Virus record (IMG/VR): IMGVR_UViG_3300027852_000001
Coordinates: 104,091 to 168,090 of that record
Length of the DNA: 64,000 nt
DNA from: a virus
Strand: one strand, 5' to 3'
Shown here: positions 51,677-60,831 of the stretch, one piece after another
Layout of the letters: each line of letters begins with the position of its first letter
How positions within the stretch are numbered: position 1 is the first letter of the stretch
The notes under the pieces: generated by a model
What the model was told of the DNA's origin: nothing
What the model saw: only the letters and a program-made list of their open reading frames with translations
The model's database searches: none
Position numbers and translations under genes: made by a program

Positions 51677-53389
51677 TTATATCACCGTTACTTTAACTTC
51701 ATTTGTTTCGTTATTTGACATAGCAGAACATCTCTTGATTTCAAATTCATTTGCTTGATCAACAAGCTGGTTAAAATGTTCTACCATCATTTTTCTATTG
51801 AATGGGATTCTCCTGTCTCCAGATGTTCTTGATCCACTATTTAGTGCCTTAAGCCATTCTCCAGAAAACTGTGTATTAAGCATGTCTGGTCTACCCCAGA
51901 ATGTCCCTATAACCCAATTAACAAATTCAACATTGTTCATATTGTCTTCTGGTGGTTTTGGGCTAGGCTTTCTTATTGTTGGTACGGTATTAAACCACGT
52001 CTTTTTGTTGTCATATATATTGGTTTCTCTGAGAACCTCACCCCAAATAGCAGCAGTTCTTTCCCAACCCCTTCTCCTCATTTTCTCGTCTTGCTTATAT
52101 GTGTCTACTAACTCTTCCATATATGCTCTGGTTTGTTTATTTTTCTCATTTCGTGTTTCTTCTGATAATTTCAAGAACTTATCTAATTTGTTAACAAAAT
52201 CCTTATTGCTTGGTAGCGCACGCTTTTGTTCTGTCTCTATTATTGCTTCCCAGAAAAATCTCTCGACATCTATAGGTATCGATCCCGGACATTTTAAGTG
52301 ATCTTGCATAGCAGAATAATCCACGGCGGCTACTGGGACACCACAAGCTTGTGCTTCTGCGCATGGCATACCGAATCCTTCACAGATAGAATATTGTACG
52401 TAGAGATCAAATGATTTCATTATGTCTGCTAGGACATTTCTTGGACAAGAATGGTTTGCATTTGGTGGATGTGCAGCCAATACTCCACACTTACGACAAA
52501 CCATCATTTCTTCTGAAAAGAATGCCGGATAAGCTGTTTGGCAATTGCTACACAAATATGTCATAATAACTTTATTGCCAACATTAAATTCTTTTATTGC
52601 TTTCCCAATATCATATCCAACATCTGGGTAGCTAGTATGTAAATACAAGAATGTTCTTTTGGTTAGATCTGTGTGTCCTTTAGAATTTGACCTATTTATC
52701 CACATACTGAATGCTTCTATCAAGTCGTAGTATAACTTTCTTTTTTGGTTTCTCATTACTGTGCCAACAATCAAGGAATTTGGATCAATTCCCAATCTTC
52801 TTTTGTGGTCTTTTTTGTCTATTGGAGGAGTAAATACCTCAAGGTCTGCTCCAGGAGAAGCTACGGTAACAAGTTCTGTTCCTTTTCTGCTGGTTTTCTC
52901 TAATAAATTCATTCCATAATCAGAATATGTCAATATACGGTCACACTGACGATATGAATCCAACCATAATTCCCTCTGTGGTTCACCATCTATTGTTGGC
53001 ATCCATATAAATTTAAATTTATTTCTTAGTGGTGATCTTAAAATAAATTCATCCATCCACCAGTCACGAATTCCACAAACTATATCTGGTTTAAAATGAA
53101 GGCAAGTACTTTCGAATCTCCATTCACCAAATTGATTTGTATTTTTTTGACCAGAATATATTCTCATAGCATTTTGGTCTGATCTTGCTGGTGCTGCTGG
53201 ATAAAATTTCCAAGGCACTTGTCCGCATCTTGGGTCATCATCGTGGGCATAACTTCCCAACTCAGCTATTTCGAATTCTCCCGTATCGTACAATCTTTTT
53301 ATTACTTCATTCCAGTACGTACTGAATCCAGTGGCTAAGAAACTAGCTTCACCAACAAATAATATTCGACGTTTTGGTTTATTTTCCAT
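51677..53389 (-). CDS. Glycosyltransferase family 4 with inserted zinc ribbon
   Basis: 570 residues from ATG 53389; the in-frame GTG at 53395 leaves too little space after GGAAG. RILFVGEASFLATGFSTYWNEV is the GT4 N-terminus, LIVGTVMRNQKRKLYYDLIEAF begins the second domain, and SICEGFGMPCAEAQACGVPVAA is the donor site with EAQACG. Between them a zinc-ribbon insert (CSNC at 280-283, CRKC at 298-301) interrupts the second Rossmann domain, an unusual addition. The last 130 residues are a helical extension. Could recognise an acceptor protein. Confidence 0.82.
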   Translation of the reverse strand: MENKPKRRILFVGEASFLATGFSTYWNEVIKRLYDTGEFEIAELGSYAHDDDPRCGQVPWKFYPAAPARSDQNAMRIYSGQKNTNQFGEWRFESTCLHFKPDIVCGIRDWWMDEFILRSPLRNKFKFIWMPTIDGEPQRELWLDSYRQCDRILTYSDYGMNLLEKTSRKGTELVTVASPGADLEVFTPPIDKKDHKRRLGIDPNSLIVGTVMRNQKRKLYYDLIEAFSMWINRSNSKGHTDLTKRTFLYLHTSYPDVGYDIGKAIKEFNVGNKVIMTYLCSNCQTAYPAFFSEEMMVCRKCGVLAAHPPNANHSCPRNVLADIMKSFDLYVQYSICEGFGMPCAEAQACGVPVAAVDYSAMQDHLKCPGSIPIDVERFFWEAIIETEQKRALPSNKDFVNKLDKFLKLSEETRNEKNKQTRAYMEELVDTYKQDEKMRRRGWERTAAIWGEVLRETNIYDNKKTWFNTVPTIRKPSPKPPEDNMNNVEFVNWVIGTFWGRPDMLNTQFSGEWLKALNSGSRTSGDRRIPFNRKMMVEHFNQLVDQANEFEIKRCSAMSNNETNEVKVTVI

Positions 53390-53966
53390 ATCCACTTTCT
53401 TCCAGTTTAGGTCTTAACTTAATAGTTTTTGTATATGTTTGTTTCCTACTAAGTCCTGATTCTATCTTAGCATCACTCAGCAATAAACAAATGAAATCTT
53501 TATCATCTTGTTCCAGTTTGTCTGACGATAAAATATCAGTAAGAACACAAAAAGGTTCGCAACTATCCGATGGTTCACTTGACATCATATGTAGTGAACT
53601 AACCTGGATTAGAGATCTTAAATACACTAGTTGTTTCATGCTGATTTGTAATAAATCGCATATCTCTCTCTCTGTATATTCCTTATTCAACAAAGATTCT
53701 ATTTTGTGTACCCTTCTTTTGATTCTGTATGGCGCTGATACAGCACACATTCCACTTACGGCAGTATCCCTCATTGCCCTAGCTATAGCTACAATAGCAT
53801 AAGCTTTAAAATTGGTTACACGACCCCTTTTGTGGTTTATTTCCAATAATTTCATATGGCCCGCTTGAATATAATCATCGATATCAGCACACCTATTTTT
53901 ATATAGTCTCTCGATTTTTATTGCGAGACACTCTATGAAATTTAATATAGAATCTTCTTCTGTCAT
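53379..53966 (-). CDS. Sigma-70-like transcription factor (late-sigma candidate)
   Basis: 195 residues. The N-terminal 75 residues (LAIKIERLYKNRCADIDDYIQ, then LLEINHKRGRVTNFKAYAIVAI, then ARAMRDTA) resemble region 2 of sigma factors, which contacts core RNA polymerase and the -10 box. Residues about 90-120 (KIESLLNKEYTEREICDLLQIS) look like a helix-turn-helix of region 3/4 type. A C-terminal helical part follows. The size is close to that of T4 gp55 (185 residues), which reads -10-only late promoters. Overlaps the GT gene at 51677. By inference it may recognise the GTGTATAAT sites on the plus strand. Confidence 0.65.
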   Translation of the reverse strand: MTEEDSILNFIECLAIKIERLYKNRCADIDDYIQAGHMKLLEINHKRGRVTNFKAYAIVAIARAMRDTAVSGMCAVSAPYRIKRRVHKIESLLNKEYTEREICDLLQISMKQLVYLRSLIQVSSLHMMSSEPSDSCEPFCVLTDILSSDKLEQDDKDFICLLLSDAKIESGLSRKQTYTKTIKLRPKLEESGYGK

Positions 53967-53975
53967 ACTATAATC

Positions 53976-54404
53976 TTAAAACGGGATATTGTCATCACCA
54001 CCACCATCAGCAACTTCTGCCTCTACTGGAGGACTATCGTCCTTTTTCTTGCTTTTTGTTGTGGTATTTTTTGACTTACTTTTTTCACACTTTTGAAAAT
54101 CCTTAGCTTCAAGTGTATAAGCTACTTTTTTGTTTCCGTCGTCATCTGTCCACGTATCTTGCTTTAGATACCCAGAGACGTACAATAAATCCCCCTTTCC
54201 AATCAATTCCGCCATCCTTACAGCTTTGTTTCCCCAAATTTGACACCTCAAAAATGTTGTTTGTTGGCTGTAACTATCTTCATTCTTTCTCTTAAAGCTC
54301 TTGTTAAAAGCTAGATTAACTGTACATAGATCAAACTCTCCAGCTTTTTTTATTTCTGGATCAGCCGTAGCAACTCCAATTCCATTTACGCTTAATTCAG
54401 CCAT
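53976..54404 (-). CDS. ssb: Single-stranded DNA-binding protein
   Basis: 142 residues. OB-fold with VNGIGVATADPEIKKAG, CTVNLAFNKSFKRKNED, TTFLRCQIWGNKAVRMAELI, GDLLYVSGYLKQDTWTDDDGN and AYTLEAKDFQKCE, all diagnostic of bacterial-type SSB. The disordered Lys/Pro/Glu-rich linker ends in DDNIPF, the acidic tip that recruits replication and repair proteins. AAAGG precedes the ATG and a TATAAT lies about 40 bases upstream. It coats ssDNA in phage replication. Confidence 0.93.
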   Translation of the reverse strand: MAELSVNGIGVATADPEIKKAGEFDLCTVNLAFNKSFKRKNEDSYSQQTTFLRCQIWGNKAVRMAELIGKGDLLYVSGYLKQDTWTDDDGNKKVAYTLEAKDFQKCEKSKSKNTTTKSKKKDDSPPVEAEVADGGGDDNIPF

Positions 54405-54440
54405 TGTTTTACCTTTCTAGTATTGTGAATAATTAATCAT

Positions 54441-54452
54441 AGAATTATACAA
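54441..54452 (-). promoter_or_regulatory. Candidate promoter for ssb (TTTGTATAAT)
   Basis: On the minus strand, TATAAT occupies 54449 down to 54444, preceded by TTTG. A transcript would start about 35 bases before the ssb ATG. AT-rich surroundings limit confidence. Confidence 0.4.
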
Positions 54453-54477
54453 ATAATTCTATTTTTTGTTTCTAATA

Positions 54478-56826
54478 TTACATAAGTTTTTGTATATTTT
54501 TAACAATAAAACTTCCGTTCTTTTTTTCTCCATAGAGCAAACATATTATATCTTCTTTACACAAACCCCTCAGTGTTTCAAATTCTCCGGGAAAAACTAC
54601 AGCATGATCTATCGAATATGTTGCGTCAGAAACGGTCAAAAAACACATAGGTTGTCCAGGATTTTTCCCTCTTTTGGTTTTTGTGTGTTTCACTGAATCT
54701 ATAATAACACATACTATTATACTTTCATCATTTGGAGATCTAGCAACCTCCAAGCAGGTATGGGTTGATATGTCACGATCCATATCGTCGGCTGGAGAAC
54801 ACGACAGTGAAATTCCAAGAAAATGTTTTTCTGCTGTAGCATTCGCCAAATTTGTATCTCTAATTTCAGAACTAAGTAATTCTACTTTATCAGACATAGC
54901 CCTTCTTCTTGCATCGCTAGCACATGGAGGTTTGGTTACTACGTCCTTATATCCATTATCAATTAGTAATTTTTGTAGTTCGGCCTTTTTCCTACCTTTC
55001 AGTGAGTCTAGCCACATCTCTTTTTCGTCTTGCGACGTATAAACAAAATCACCATCACCGTCTACTATTTTATCAAACGCCTCCATAGCTTGTCCAAGAT
55101 AATTCCTTGAAGCCTCTAGTAATTCTGTCTTCAACATTTGTTTAGTAGTTTTGGTTTTCTTACTCGGTGGATGAGACATTTGAGATAAAACTTCTTTTGA
55201 TGTATTTCCATCTTCTTTCAGCTTATCAAAAAAATACTCACGTTCTTTCGCTGTCAAACCTTTTATTTCAACTTTTTTACCCAAAGAGTCTACGGTTTGT
55301 GTTCCCAATATCGCTTCGAGTTCTCTTACCATCTCACTTCTACCCATACCAAAACAATCACATGCCCCTGATTTGATGAGAGCTATTCCTACATTTCTGT
55401 GAAAATCTGGAACAGAAGCCAAAAAATCATTCCATGTTACTATGGATTGTTGTGATTCTATAATTTTTTCTATAGCAGATGCTCCAACACCTCTTATGTG
55501 GGATAACCCAAATGCAATACTGTTTTTGACACCATCCACTACCTTAAAATTAACATTACCTCTTCTTATATCTGGTTGCAAAACACTTACACCAAACAAT
55601 CTTGCATCCTGAACAAGTCTGTATATCTCATCTTTTGGATCGGTCTTATATCCAGAAAATGTTAAGTATGATGTAAAAAATTCTTTTGGGAAGTGACATT
55701 TTGCCCATGCTGTTTGATATGCTATTAGTCCATAACTAACTGCGTGAGAATTACATGTGATAATATCATCATTTACCACCAGATTATGATTTGGGCCAGT
55801 CATTGTTACGTCCCACGTATCTACTACACCATCAGTAACTATTGACTCAATTTTAACAGTTTGTGCTGGATAGCCCTTTTCTCCTCGTCCAACTATCCCA
55901 CATATATATAAGGAATCTCCAACAGATAATTCTGCTAATGTTTTTTCTCCATTTGGTGTCGGAAATTTATGATTTGACGTAACAGAAATTGTAGATCCAT
56001 TTGCTAGTGTTACTTTAAACACCCTTTTTCTTCCTGCTGGCTGAATATCTTGTACGGTATTTTGACGTACCATTCCATCAGCACACATAGAAAGACCTTT
56101 GCCATAATTACCACTTGTTTTCCATTTTCTTCTTAGTGATTCATGTCCACATTGTTTCGCATAAACAATGTCATTCTTTACACGATACATATGTTCCACT
56201 GTATATTCAGAACCTTTGATGTGTTTACCACCATTGGGTCTTCTTATTACAGTTTCTCCTGAGACACATTTGTTAAAACTATATCTCTGACATTTTTCTA
56301 TCCAACCAAAAATTTCCTCAGCAATTTCTTCATCTATGTTTTTATGGGTTTTTGATCCATTTATAAATTTTTCCTTAATTTTTGCCATAAGCTTCGGATC
56401 TTTTTTTCCAATAGCTTTTCTCAATTCATCAGCACTTTCAGGACTTAATCCAGCTAAATCTGTAGCTATTTTTATGGCTTGTTCTTGATAAACCATACAA
56501 CCATACGTTGGATCTAAGATAAGCTTAAGTGCTGGATGGATGTATGTATTTTTTTTTCTCTTGAATTTTATATCCACATAATCTTGTGTCATCGAAGATT
56601 CAAGGGGTCCGGGCCGTAGAAGTGCAGTTAAAGCAGCAAGCTCTTCTATATTTTTTGCTCGTGTTTTTCTAGCCCAGTCTTGTCCCAAACTTTTTTCAAG
56701 CTGAAATATTCCTATTGTATTACCTGTGGCTAATAACTCCCAAACAGCTGGACAATCAAGAGGAATTTCGTTTATCTTGAAATTGCCTCTTTCGACTTGG
56801 CATTTACATTTTTTGAACTTGATCAT
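54478..56826 (-). CDS. dnaE: DNA polymerase III alpha (DnaE) C-terminal half with mini-intein
   Basis: 782 residues, of which 173 are an intein (residues 187-359). The extein starts in the palm after the catalytic Asp residues: IPLDCPAVWELLATG, GIFQLEKS and LTALLRPGPLESSMT, then fingers (VYQEQAIKIA, LRKAIGKKD), the SFNK / SHAVSYG split by the intein, a helix-hairpin-helix (SHIRGVGASAIEKII) and a C-terminal OB-fold. The PHP domain and the Asp-x-Asp catalytic part are absent, and a stop codon lies immediately upstream in frame. Active polymerase would need a separate N-terminal polypeptide. Whether it lies elsewhere in the genome is unknown. The neighbour is a glycosyltransferase, not the missing half. 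Confidence 0.85.
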   Translation of the reverse strand: MIKFKKCKCQVERGNFKINEIPLDCPAVWELLATGNTIGIFQLEKSLGQDWARKTRAKNIEELAALTALLRPGPLESSMTQDYVDIKFKRKKNTYIHPALKLILDPTYGCMVYQEQAIKIATDLAGLSPESADELRKAIGKKDPKLMAKIKEKFINGSKTHKNIDEEIAEEIFGWIEKCQRYSFNKCVSGETVIRRPNGGKHIKGSEYTVEHMYRVKNDIVYAKQCGHESLRRKWKTSGNYGKGLSMCADGMVRQNTVQDIQPAGRKRVFKVTLANGSTISVTSNHKFPTPNGEKTLAELSVGDSLYICGIVGRGEKGYPAQTVKIESIVTDGVVDTWDVTMTGPNHNLVVNDDIITCNSHAVSYGLIAYQTAWAKCHFPKEFFTSYLTFSGYKTDPKDEIYRLVQDARLFGVSVLQPDIRRGNVNFKVVDGVKNSIAFGLSHIRGVGASAIEKIIESQQSIVTWNDFLASVPDFHRNVGIALIKSGACDCFGMGRSEMVRELEAILGTQTVDSLGKKVEIKGLTAKEREYFFDKLKEDGNTSKEVLSQMSHPPSKKTKTTKQMLKTELLEASRNYLGQAMEAFDKIVDGDGDFVYTSQDEKEMWLDSLKGRKKAELQKLLIDNGYKDVVTKPPCASDARRRAMSDKVELLSSEIRDTNLANATAEKHFLGISLSCSPADDMDRDISTHTCLEVARSPNDESIIVCVIIDSVKHTKTKRGKNPGQPMCFLTVSDATYSIDHAVVFPGEFETLRGLCKEDIICLLYGEKKNGSFIVKNIQKLM
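55750..56268 (-). other. Mini-intein within DnaE
   Basis: 173 codons between SFNK and SHAVSYG. Starts with Cys (CVSGETVI, block A), has TSNH in block B (GSTISVTSNHKFPT), a block F-like VDTWDVTMTGPNHNLVVND, and ends ITCN before Ser+1 (block G). The usual penultimate His is Cys here. No homing endonuclease fits in this length. It should excise and join the exteins. Confidence 0.85.
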
Positions 56827-56866
56827 ATCTTATTATACCTAGAAATAAATCTTATATTTCACAAAA

Positions 56867-57688
56867 TTAGAAATTTCTATAAATATCGGCGATTTGTTGT
56901 AACATACGTCCGATTACAGGAGACATGTCCGATAACTGTTTGAACAACTGTGTTTCAGTTGCATTAATTATTTCTGTTTTATGGTATTTATAATTTCTTG
57001 CACCTTGTAACCCACGAATACCCCCATGTTCAGCAAGACGAATGTGTGTGCCATGATGATTTGAGGTAGTTAATGACGGCCAATATGTTTCTGATAAATT
57101 ATTCGGTGGTTCCCCAAGGCTTGATTCAACAATCATTTTCAGTAACAGTTGTTCATTGAATCCTTGCTCTGGTAGCTTTATTTCGCCATTTTTTAACATT
57201 TGTCTGTATTTTTTCATAACAGGGAGCATTGCGGCAAACCACTCTCTGGGTTTAATAACGTGTATTCCACATACACGACGTGGTTGTGTTGGGCGTATGA
57301 AATTACTATAAGGTATTTGTAGTTGATTGCAGTGTGCTAAATGTTGATCCATATATGATGGTAGTTCTGAATAAATAGCCATATCAACATCACCTATGGA
57401 CATACAATCATATTGATCGAATGCTGTCTCATATACTAACCATCTCAAACACTTTATCGTAGTAGCATCTGTCGTATCATATTCTTCGAAAGAGTTTTCT
57501 CTTACCTCAAAATTTCCATTCAATAAATCCAGCATAGGACCAATTTTATTACTTATTGTTCCATCTAATAGTACTAATTTATGTGCATGTGGATATGCTA
57601 TGTTCAAAAAATACAAAAACCAAGGAACATACTTCTGGTAAGGTTGATTAGCTACCGTCATAAAACACATTTTACTATTATCAGACAT
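56867..57688 (-). CDS. Glycosyltransferase with DxD motif (GT-A)
   Basis: 273 residues. SIGDVDMAIYS (DVD at 100-102) is a GT-A DxD metal and nucleotide-sugar site. HKLVLLDGTI and YDCMSIGDVDM are neighbouring strands. The C-terminal half includes His/Trp-rich TSNHHGTHIRLAEHGG, likely acceptor or donor contacts. Family resembles GT8/GT6-like enzymes but is not certain. Its start overlaps the stop of the GT-B gene before it by one base. Confidence 0.7.
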   Translation of the reverse strand: MSDNSKMCFMTVANQPYQKYVPWFLYFLNIAYPHAHKLVLLDGTISNKIGPMLDLLNGNFEVRENSFEEYDTTDATTIKCLRWLVYETAFDQYDCMSIGDVDMAIYSELPSYMDQHLAHCNQLQIPYSNFIRPTQPRRVCGIHVIKPREWFAAMLPVMKKYRQMLKNGEIKLPEQGFNEQLLLKMIVESSLGEPPNNLSETYWPSLTTSNHHGTHIRLAEHGGIRGLQGARNYKYHKTEIINATETQLFKQLSDMSPVIGRMLQQIADIYRNF

Positions 57689-58638
57689 TATATCGACACT
57701 CCGACTTCTTTAAGTTGTTTCGTAATATCATTCCACATTGCTTCTGTCATACCACCATCTGGAAGTAGTTGATAATATTCCTCATACAAGTTGTATCCAT
57801 TTTTTGCAATTCTAAGTGTTGCTTGTTCGTCTAAAATAGCTCTTTCACATATTTCCATAAGATTAGATAGATCTGGCAATACATCTAAATAATGTTCATT
57901 TGGAATCATACGATTCAACCATTTAAATTTATCTAAACAACAACTTACAATACAAGACTGCATTCCCATACTTTCAAAATGACGATACGTCAAAACACTA
58001 TTCCCTGGCATACATAATGATAAAAGTGAATTATTAATTGAATTAAGATAAAAATATCTTGGTCGATGACCAACCTCTACCCCAGAAATACATCTATCAG
58101 CACCGGGTTCTTGTCCCACTATACCTCCATGAAACCATGGTTGACTTTTCAAAATATTACAAGCTTTAATGCGTAAGTTTTTTTCTGTATCCAAGTCACC
58201 AGTGGGGAGTCCATAAAAAGATACAATCGGTTTTTTATTGCTGGATGGTTTTTTTAATCCACCAATTAAAAATGGTTGCATAATAATCTGTTTACCAATT
58301 ATACGTCTATCGTAGTCAGAATCATCGTGTGTCCACTGAATTTTAGCAAACGCTGCAGCCTTGTCTATTACTTCGTCAGGCAAACCACGTCCTTCCATCC
58401 GTGTGTTGAATGAACTCCAGTCTCCCAACGACATTAGTATTATCTGCCCGCGAAATGCTATAAGTTCTTCAATTGTCTGATCGCTTATCTTATGTGGATG
58501 CATACAATCTACCAACCAAATATCTGCGTCTGAAATATTTTGATTAGTAAATAGATGTCCGTGCCTAGCTAGTGTTGCAGCTATTGGCCCCATTCTTAGT
58601 GGTGTCGATATGTGTACTATAGTCGCTTTTATTTTCAT
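57688..58638 (-). CDS. Exostosin/GT-B-like glycosyltransferase
   Basis: 316 residues. LCMPGNSVLTYRHFESMGMQSCIVSC resembles the 'LCPPGxGLDTxRxWEAL' donor-binding segment of exostosin (GT47) and related GT-B enzymes. A Rossmann-like start (KIKATIVHISTPLRMG) and helical C-terminus follow. It would add a sugar with retention or inversion depending on subfamily, which I cannot decide. Tightly packed with neighbours on both sides. Confidence 0.65.
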   Translation of the reverse strand: MKIKATIVHISTPLRMGPIAATLARHGHLFTNQNISDADIWLVDCMHPHKISDQTIEELIAFRGQIILMSLGDWSSFNTRMEGRGLPDEVIDKAAAFAKIQWTHDDSDYDRRIIGKQIIMQPFLIGGLKKPSSNKKPIVSFYGLPTGDLDTEKNLRIKACNILKSQPWFHGGIVGQEPGADRCISGVEVGHRPRYFYLNSINNSLLSLCMPGNSVLTYRHFESMGMQSCIVSCCLDKFKWLNRMIPNEHYLDVLPDLSNLMEICERAILDEQATLRIAKNGYNLYEEYYQLLPDGGMTEAMWNDITKQLKEVGVSI

Positions 58639-59384
58639 TAGTTGCTCATTGCTTTTCTGAATAATTGTCCTAATAATGTTGGACTATCTAGTAATTCTTG
58701 TTTACCCATTGTTAAAAATGGACTATTACATTGTTTAAACATTTCGTGAAAAAGCATACATCCAAATGAATCTGGAATACAACATTTATCAATAGATTCT
58801 TTCCCTGCAAAACGAAATGCTTCCCAAGATGGAATTGGCATCAGGAAACGGTAGTCTAAGTGGTGGTATCTTTTTCTTCTAATTGCTTGACGAATTGTTC
58901 CTGGCCCCAATGATCCCCATTGAAAGATATGACCTGGAGGATGCATACTCAAGGCGTGCTCAATTATTGAAACTGCTTTTGTTATAACTGGTCCGTTTTT
59001 CAAAGAAAGTAAAAATCCACTCTCCGGTTGTCCGTAGTTAAGAGTAGGTGATGCAGTTGCTACCAAATCTATACCATCTTTAAGTAAGTCTAACATAGGT
59101 TTAAGACTTTGAAACAAAATTAAATCACTATCTAGCCAAATTCCACCAAGTTCTTTTAGTAATGTATATCTGAGAAAATTTGATTTATTGTTAATTTGCG
59201 CAATACTAAAAAAACTTTCAGATATATCTGGTAAAAAATGTTTTACATTTGCTGTTGTAACAAGATTGATATTAAAATCTTCTCCACAATGTTTTGCTAT
59301 AGACTCCCAACAAAGTTCTATATATGGAGGTGGTGAGGTTTTACCTGGAGGATTATCCCAATATAAAAAGATATTAGGTTTCAT
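58638..59384 (-). CDS. GT32-type glycosyltransferase
   Basis: 248 residues. NKSNFLRYTLLKELGGIWLDSDL is the conserved GT32 'SDxxRyxxLxxxGGIYxDxD' region, with Asp-85 and Asp-87 as the DxD. KPNIFLYWDNPPG is the N-terminal strand. Such enzymes add mannose or galactose-type sugars to capsule or lipopolysaccharide-like chains. Strong ribosome binding site AAGGAAA before ATG 59384. Confidence 0.82.
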   Translation of the reverse strand: MKPNIFLYWDNPPGKTSPPPYIELCWESIAKHCGEDFNINLVTTANVKHFLPDISESFFSIAQINNKSNFLRYTLLKELGGIWLDSDLILFQSLKPMLDLLKDGIDLVATASPTLNYGQPESGFLLSLKNGPVITKAVSIIEHALSMHPPGHIFQWGSLGPGTIRQAIRRKRYHHLDYRFLMPIPSWEAFRFAGKESIDKCCIPDSFGCMLFHEMFKQCNSPFLTMGKQELLDSPTLLGQLFRKAMSN

Positions 59385-59399
59385 AATTTTATTTCCTTT

Positions 59400-59975
59400 T
59401 TATCGTACGACAGAAAATAGAATAGTATGTCTGCCGTCACCCATATAAGTGTGTAAGTTTGTTATTCCCATATCTTTTATACGTTTTTGTAGTTCAGCTT
59501 CTTTGTGTTTCTGTGATGGACTTTTGCGAACATCGAAATCAATAAACACATCACAAACTTTACCATATTCTCCTGTGTCTATTAGATCCAAAATCACCTC
59601 ACACTCACTACCCTCGCAATTTAGTTTCAGGAATATTTCATCATCAATGGAAATATGTTCTTTGAACCAATCGGAAGCTTTTATAAATTGACATTTTGTT
59701 ATCCGTGGTTCTGGATTACATGTTGTTTGGTAGTCAGAATGGACACTTCCACCCTGACTCCCTTCGTTGTGTAGATCCATTTCACATGTGCTAGACCACA
59801 ATCCTTGTTTTACAATAGTAACTCTGTCATTGTTTCCGAATTTACCCTCCAACGCTTTGTGGCATATTGGAGATGGTTCAAAACCTATTATATGATCAAT
59901 TTTGAATCTTGGTCTCAACAACAATTCTATTGTTTGTCCAACGTGAGCACCTACGTCTAGAAAAATACGACTCAT
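59400..59975 (-). CDS. FkbM-type methyltransferase
   Basis: 191 residues from ATG 59975 (GGAGAAA upstream); a longer start lies inside the upstream gene. FLDVGAHVGQTIELLL is the SAM-binding motif I; IIGFEPSPICHKALEG is motif II with the Glu of the ribose; EIFLKLNCEGSECEVI is the FkbM 'LKIDxEGxE' signature, here with Asn-Cys. It probably O-methylates a sugar of the glycan. Overlaps no neighbour but is only one base from the upstream gene. Confidence 0.82.
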   Translation of the reverse strand: MSRIFLDVGAHVGQTIELLLRPRFKIDHIIGFEPSPICHKALEGKFGNNDRVTIVKQGLWSSTCEMDLHNEGSQGGSVHSDYQTTCNPEPRITKCQFIKASDWFKEHISIDDEIFLKLNCEGSECEVILDLIDTGEYGKVCDVFIDFDVRKSPSQKHKEAELQKRIKDMGITNLHTYMGDGRHTILFSVVR

Positions 59976-59976
59976 A

Positions 59977-60819
59977 CTATTTTCTCCAATCATAATATAC
60001 AAAACGTGTTAGGAAGCAGTCATTGTGAATGTGAAAAGCAAATTTCAATTTTTGTAAAAGTCCGGTTACTTTTAGTTGCTTCAAAGCAAATTCATGATTA
60101 GATGGAACACCCTCTCTTAAAAATTTGCCTATATTATCATATAGATCCCCGAATTTATCCATTAATTCTGTCCCACCAAAAAACCAGTAATCTGCTAATG
60201 CAGGGTAGTGAGGTGTGTGTGGATGTCCTATATGAATGTGTTGTAAGTCTTTGTTTTCTTTCTTGTCCCATCCTTTTAGAAACCAATCTTCGTGTCTAAT
60301 TCCTTGTCCATTTGGCATTTTCATTACACACCAATTGGATGCATAGAAATTTTCAGGATCAAATTGATCAAAGTGTACATCTGTCATCCATGCAACATCG
60401 AATCGACCAATCATTACCATGTCATATTTAAATCCGTTTGCTTCTTCATATTCTCTTTTTAGTTTCATGCATTGCTGTATGCTATACCATCTGGCAATAG
60501 TTATTTGTGTTTTTGATGTAATTCCATCTGGGTAATTTTTATCAGTTTTAGCACCAGAAACATCAAATTTTGGATCTGGTTCGAATACTGCTGCTTTTGG
60601 ATTATATGCATTTATCAGGTCTTGTTTAGATTCTACGCTTGGCGTGTGGATAAATACATCAACATCATTATGCTCAAAAATATGTTTTTTGTAATGTTCT
60701 AGTCCTCTTCTCCATTCAACAGGAGTTCTCTTTCCTGTCGTGCCATTCCACATTTGTCCTCCGACTATTTTCTTCCCTTCATGAAGAGCCATTCCATTTA
60801 AGCATAGTGCAATCCTCAT
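59977..60819 (-). CDS. Glycosyltransferase-like protein (GT-A, RFD motif)
   Basis: 280 residues with AAGGGGGT before ATG 60819, the strongest initiation site of the operon. YDMVMIGRFDVAW holds an Arg-Phe-Asp (139-141) in place of DxD, as in several phage and viral GT-A families. HPHTPHYPALADYWFFGG is the acceptor-side loop. No known family is certain. Placed between FkbM and TylF methyltransferases. Confidence 0.65.
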   Translation of the reverse strand: MRIALCLNGMALHEGKKIVGGQMWNGTTGKRTPVEWRRGLEHYKKHIFEHNDVDVFIHTPSVESKQDLINAYNPKAAVFEPDPKFDVSGAKTDKNYPDGITSKTQITIARWYSIQQCMKLKREYEEANGFKYDMVMIGRFDVAWMTDVHFDQFDPENFYASNWCVMKMPNGQGIRHEDWFLKGWDKKENKDLQHIHIGHPHTPHYPALADYWFFGGTELMDKFGDLYDNIGKFLREGVPSNHEFALKQLKVTGLLQKLKFAFHIHNDCFLTRFVYYDWRK

Positions 60820-60831
60820 AAATCAACCCCC

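Noticed and set aside
54478-56826. Split-intein C-part at the start of the DnaE fragment
   Set aside because: The first 25 residues are DnaE-like (IPLDCPAVWELL) and lack a block F/G sequence such as a VxDIxV...HN ending.
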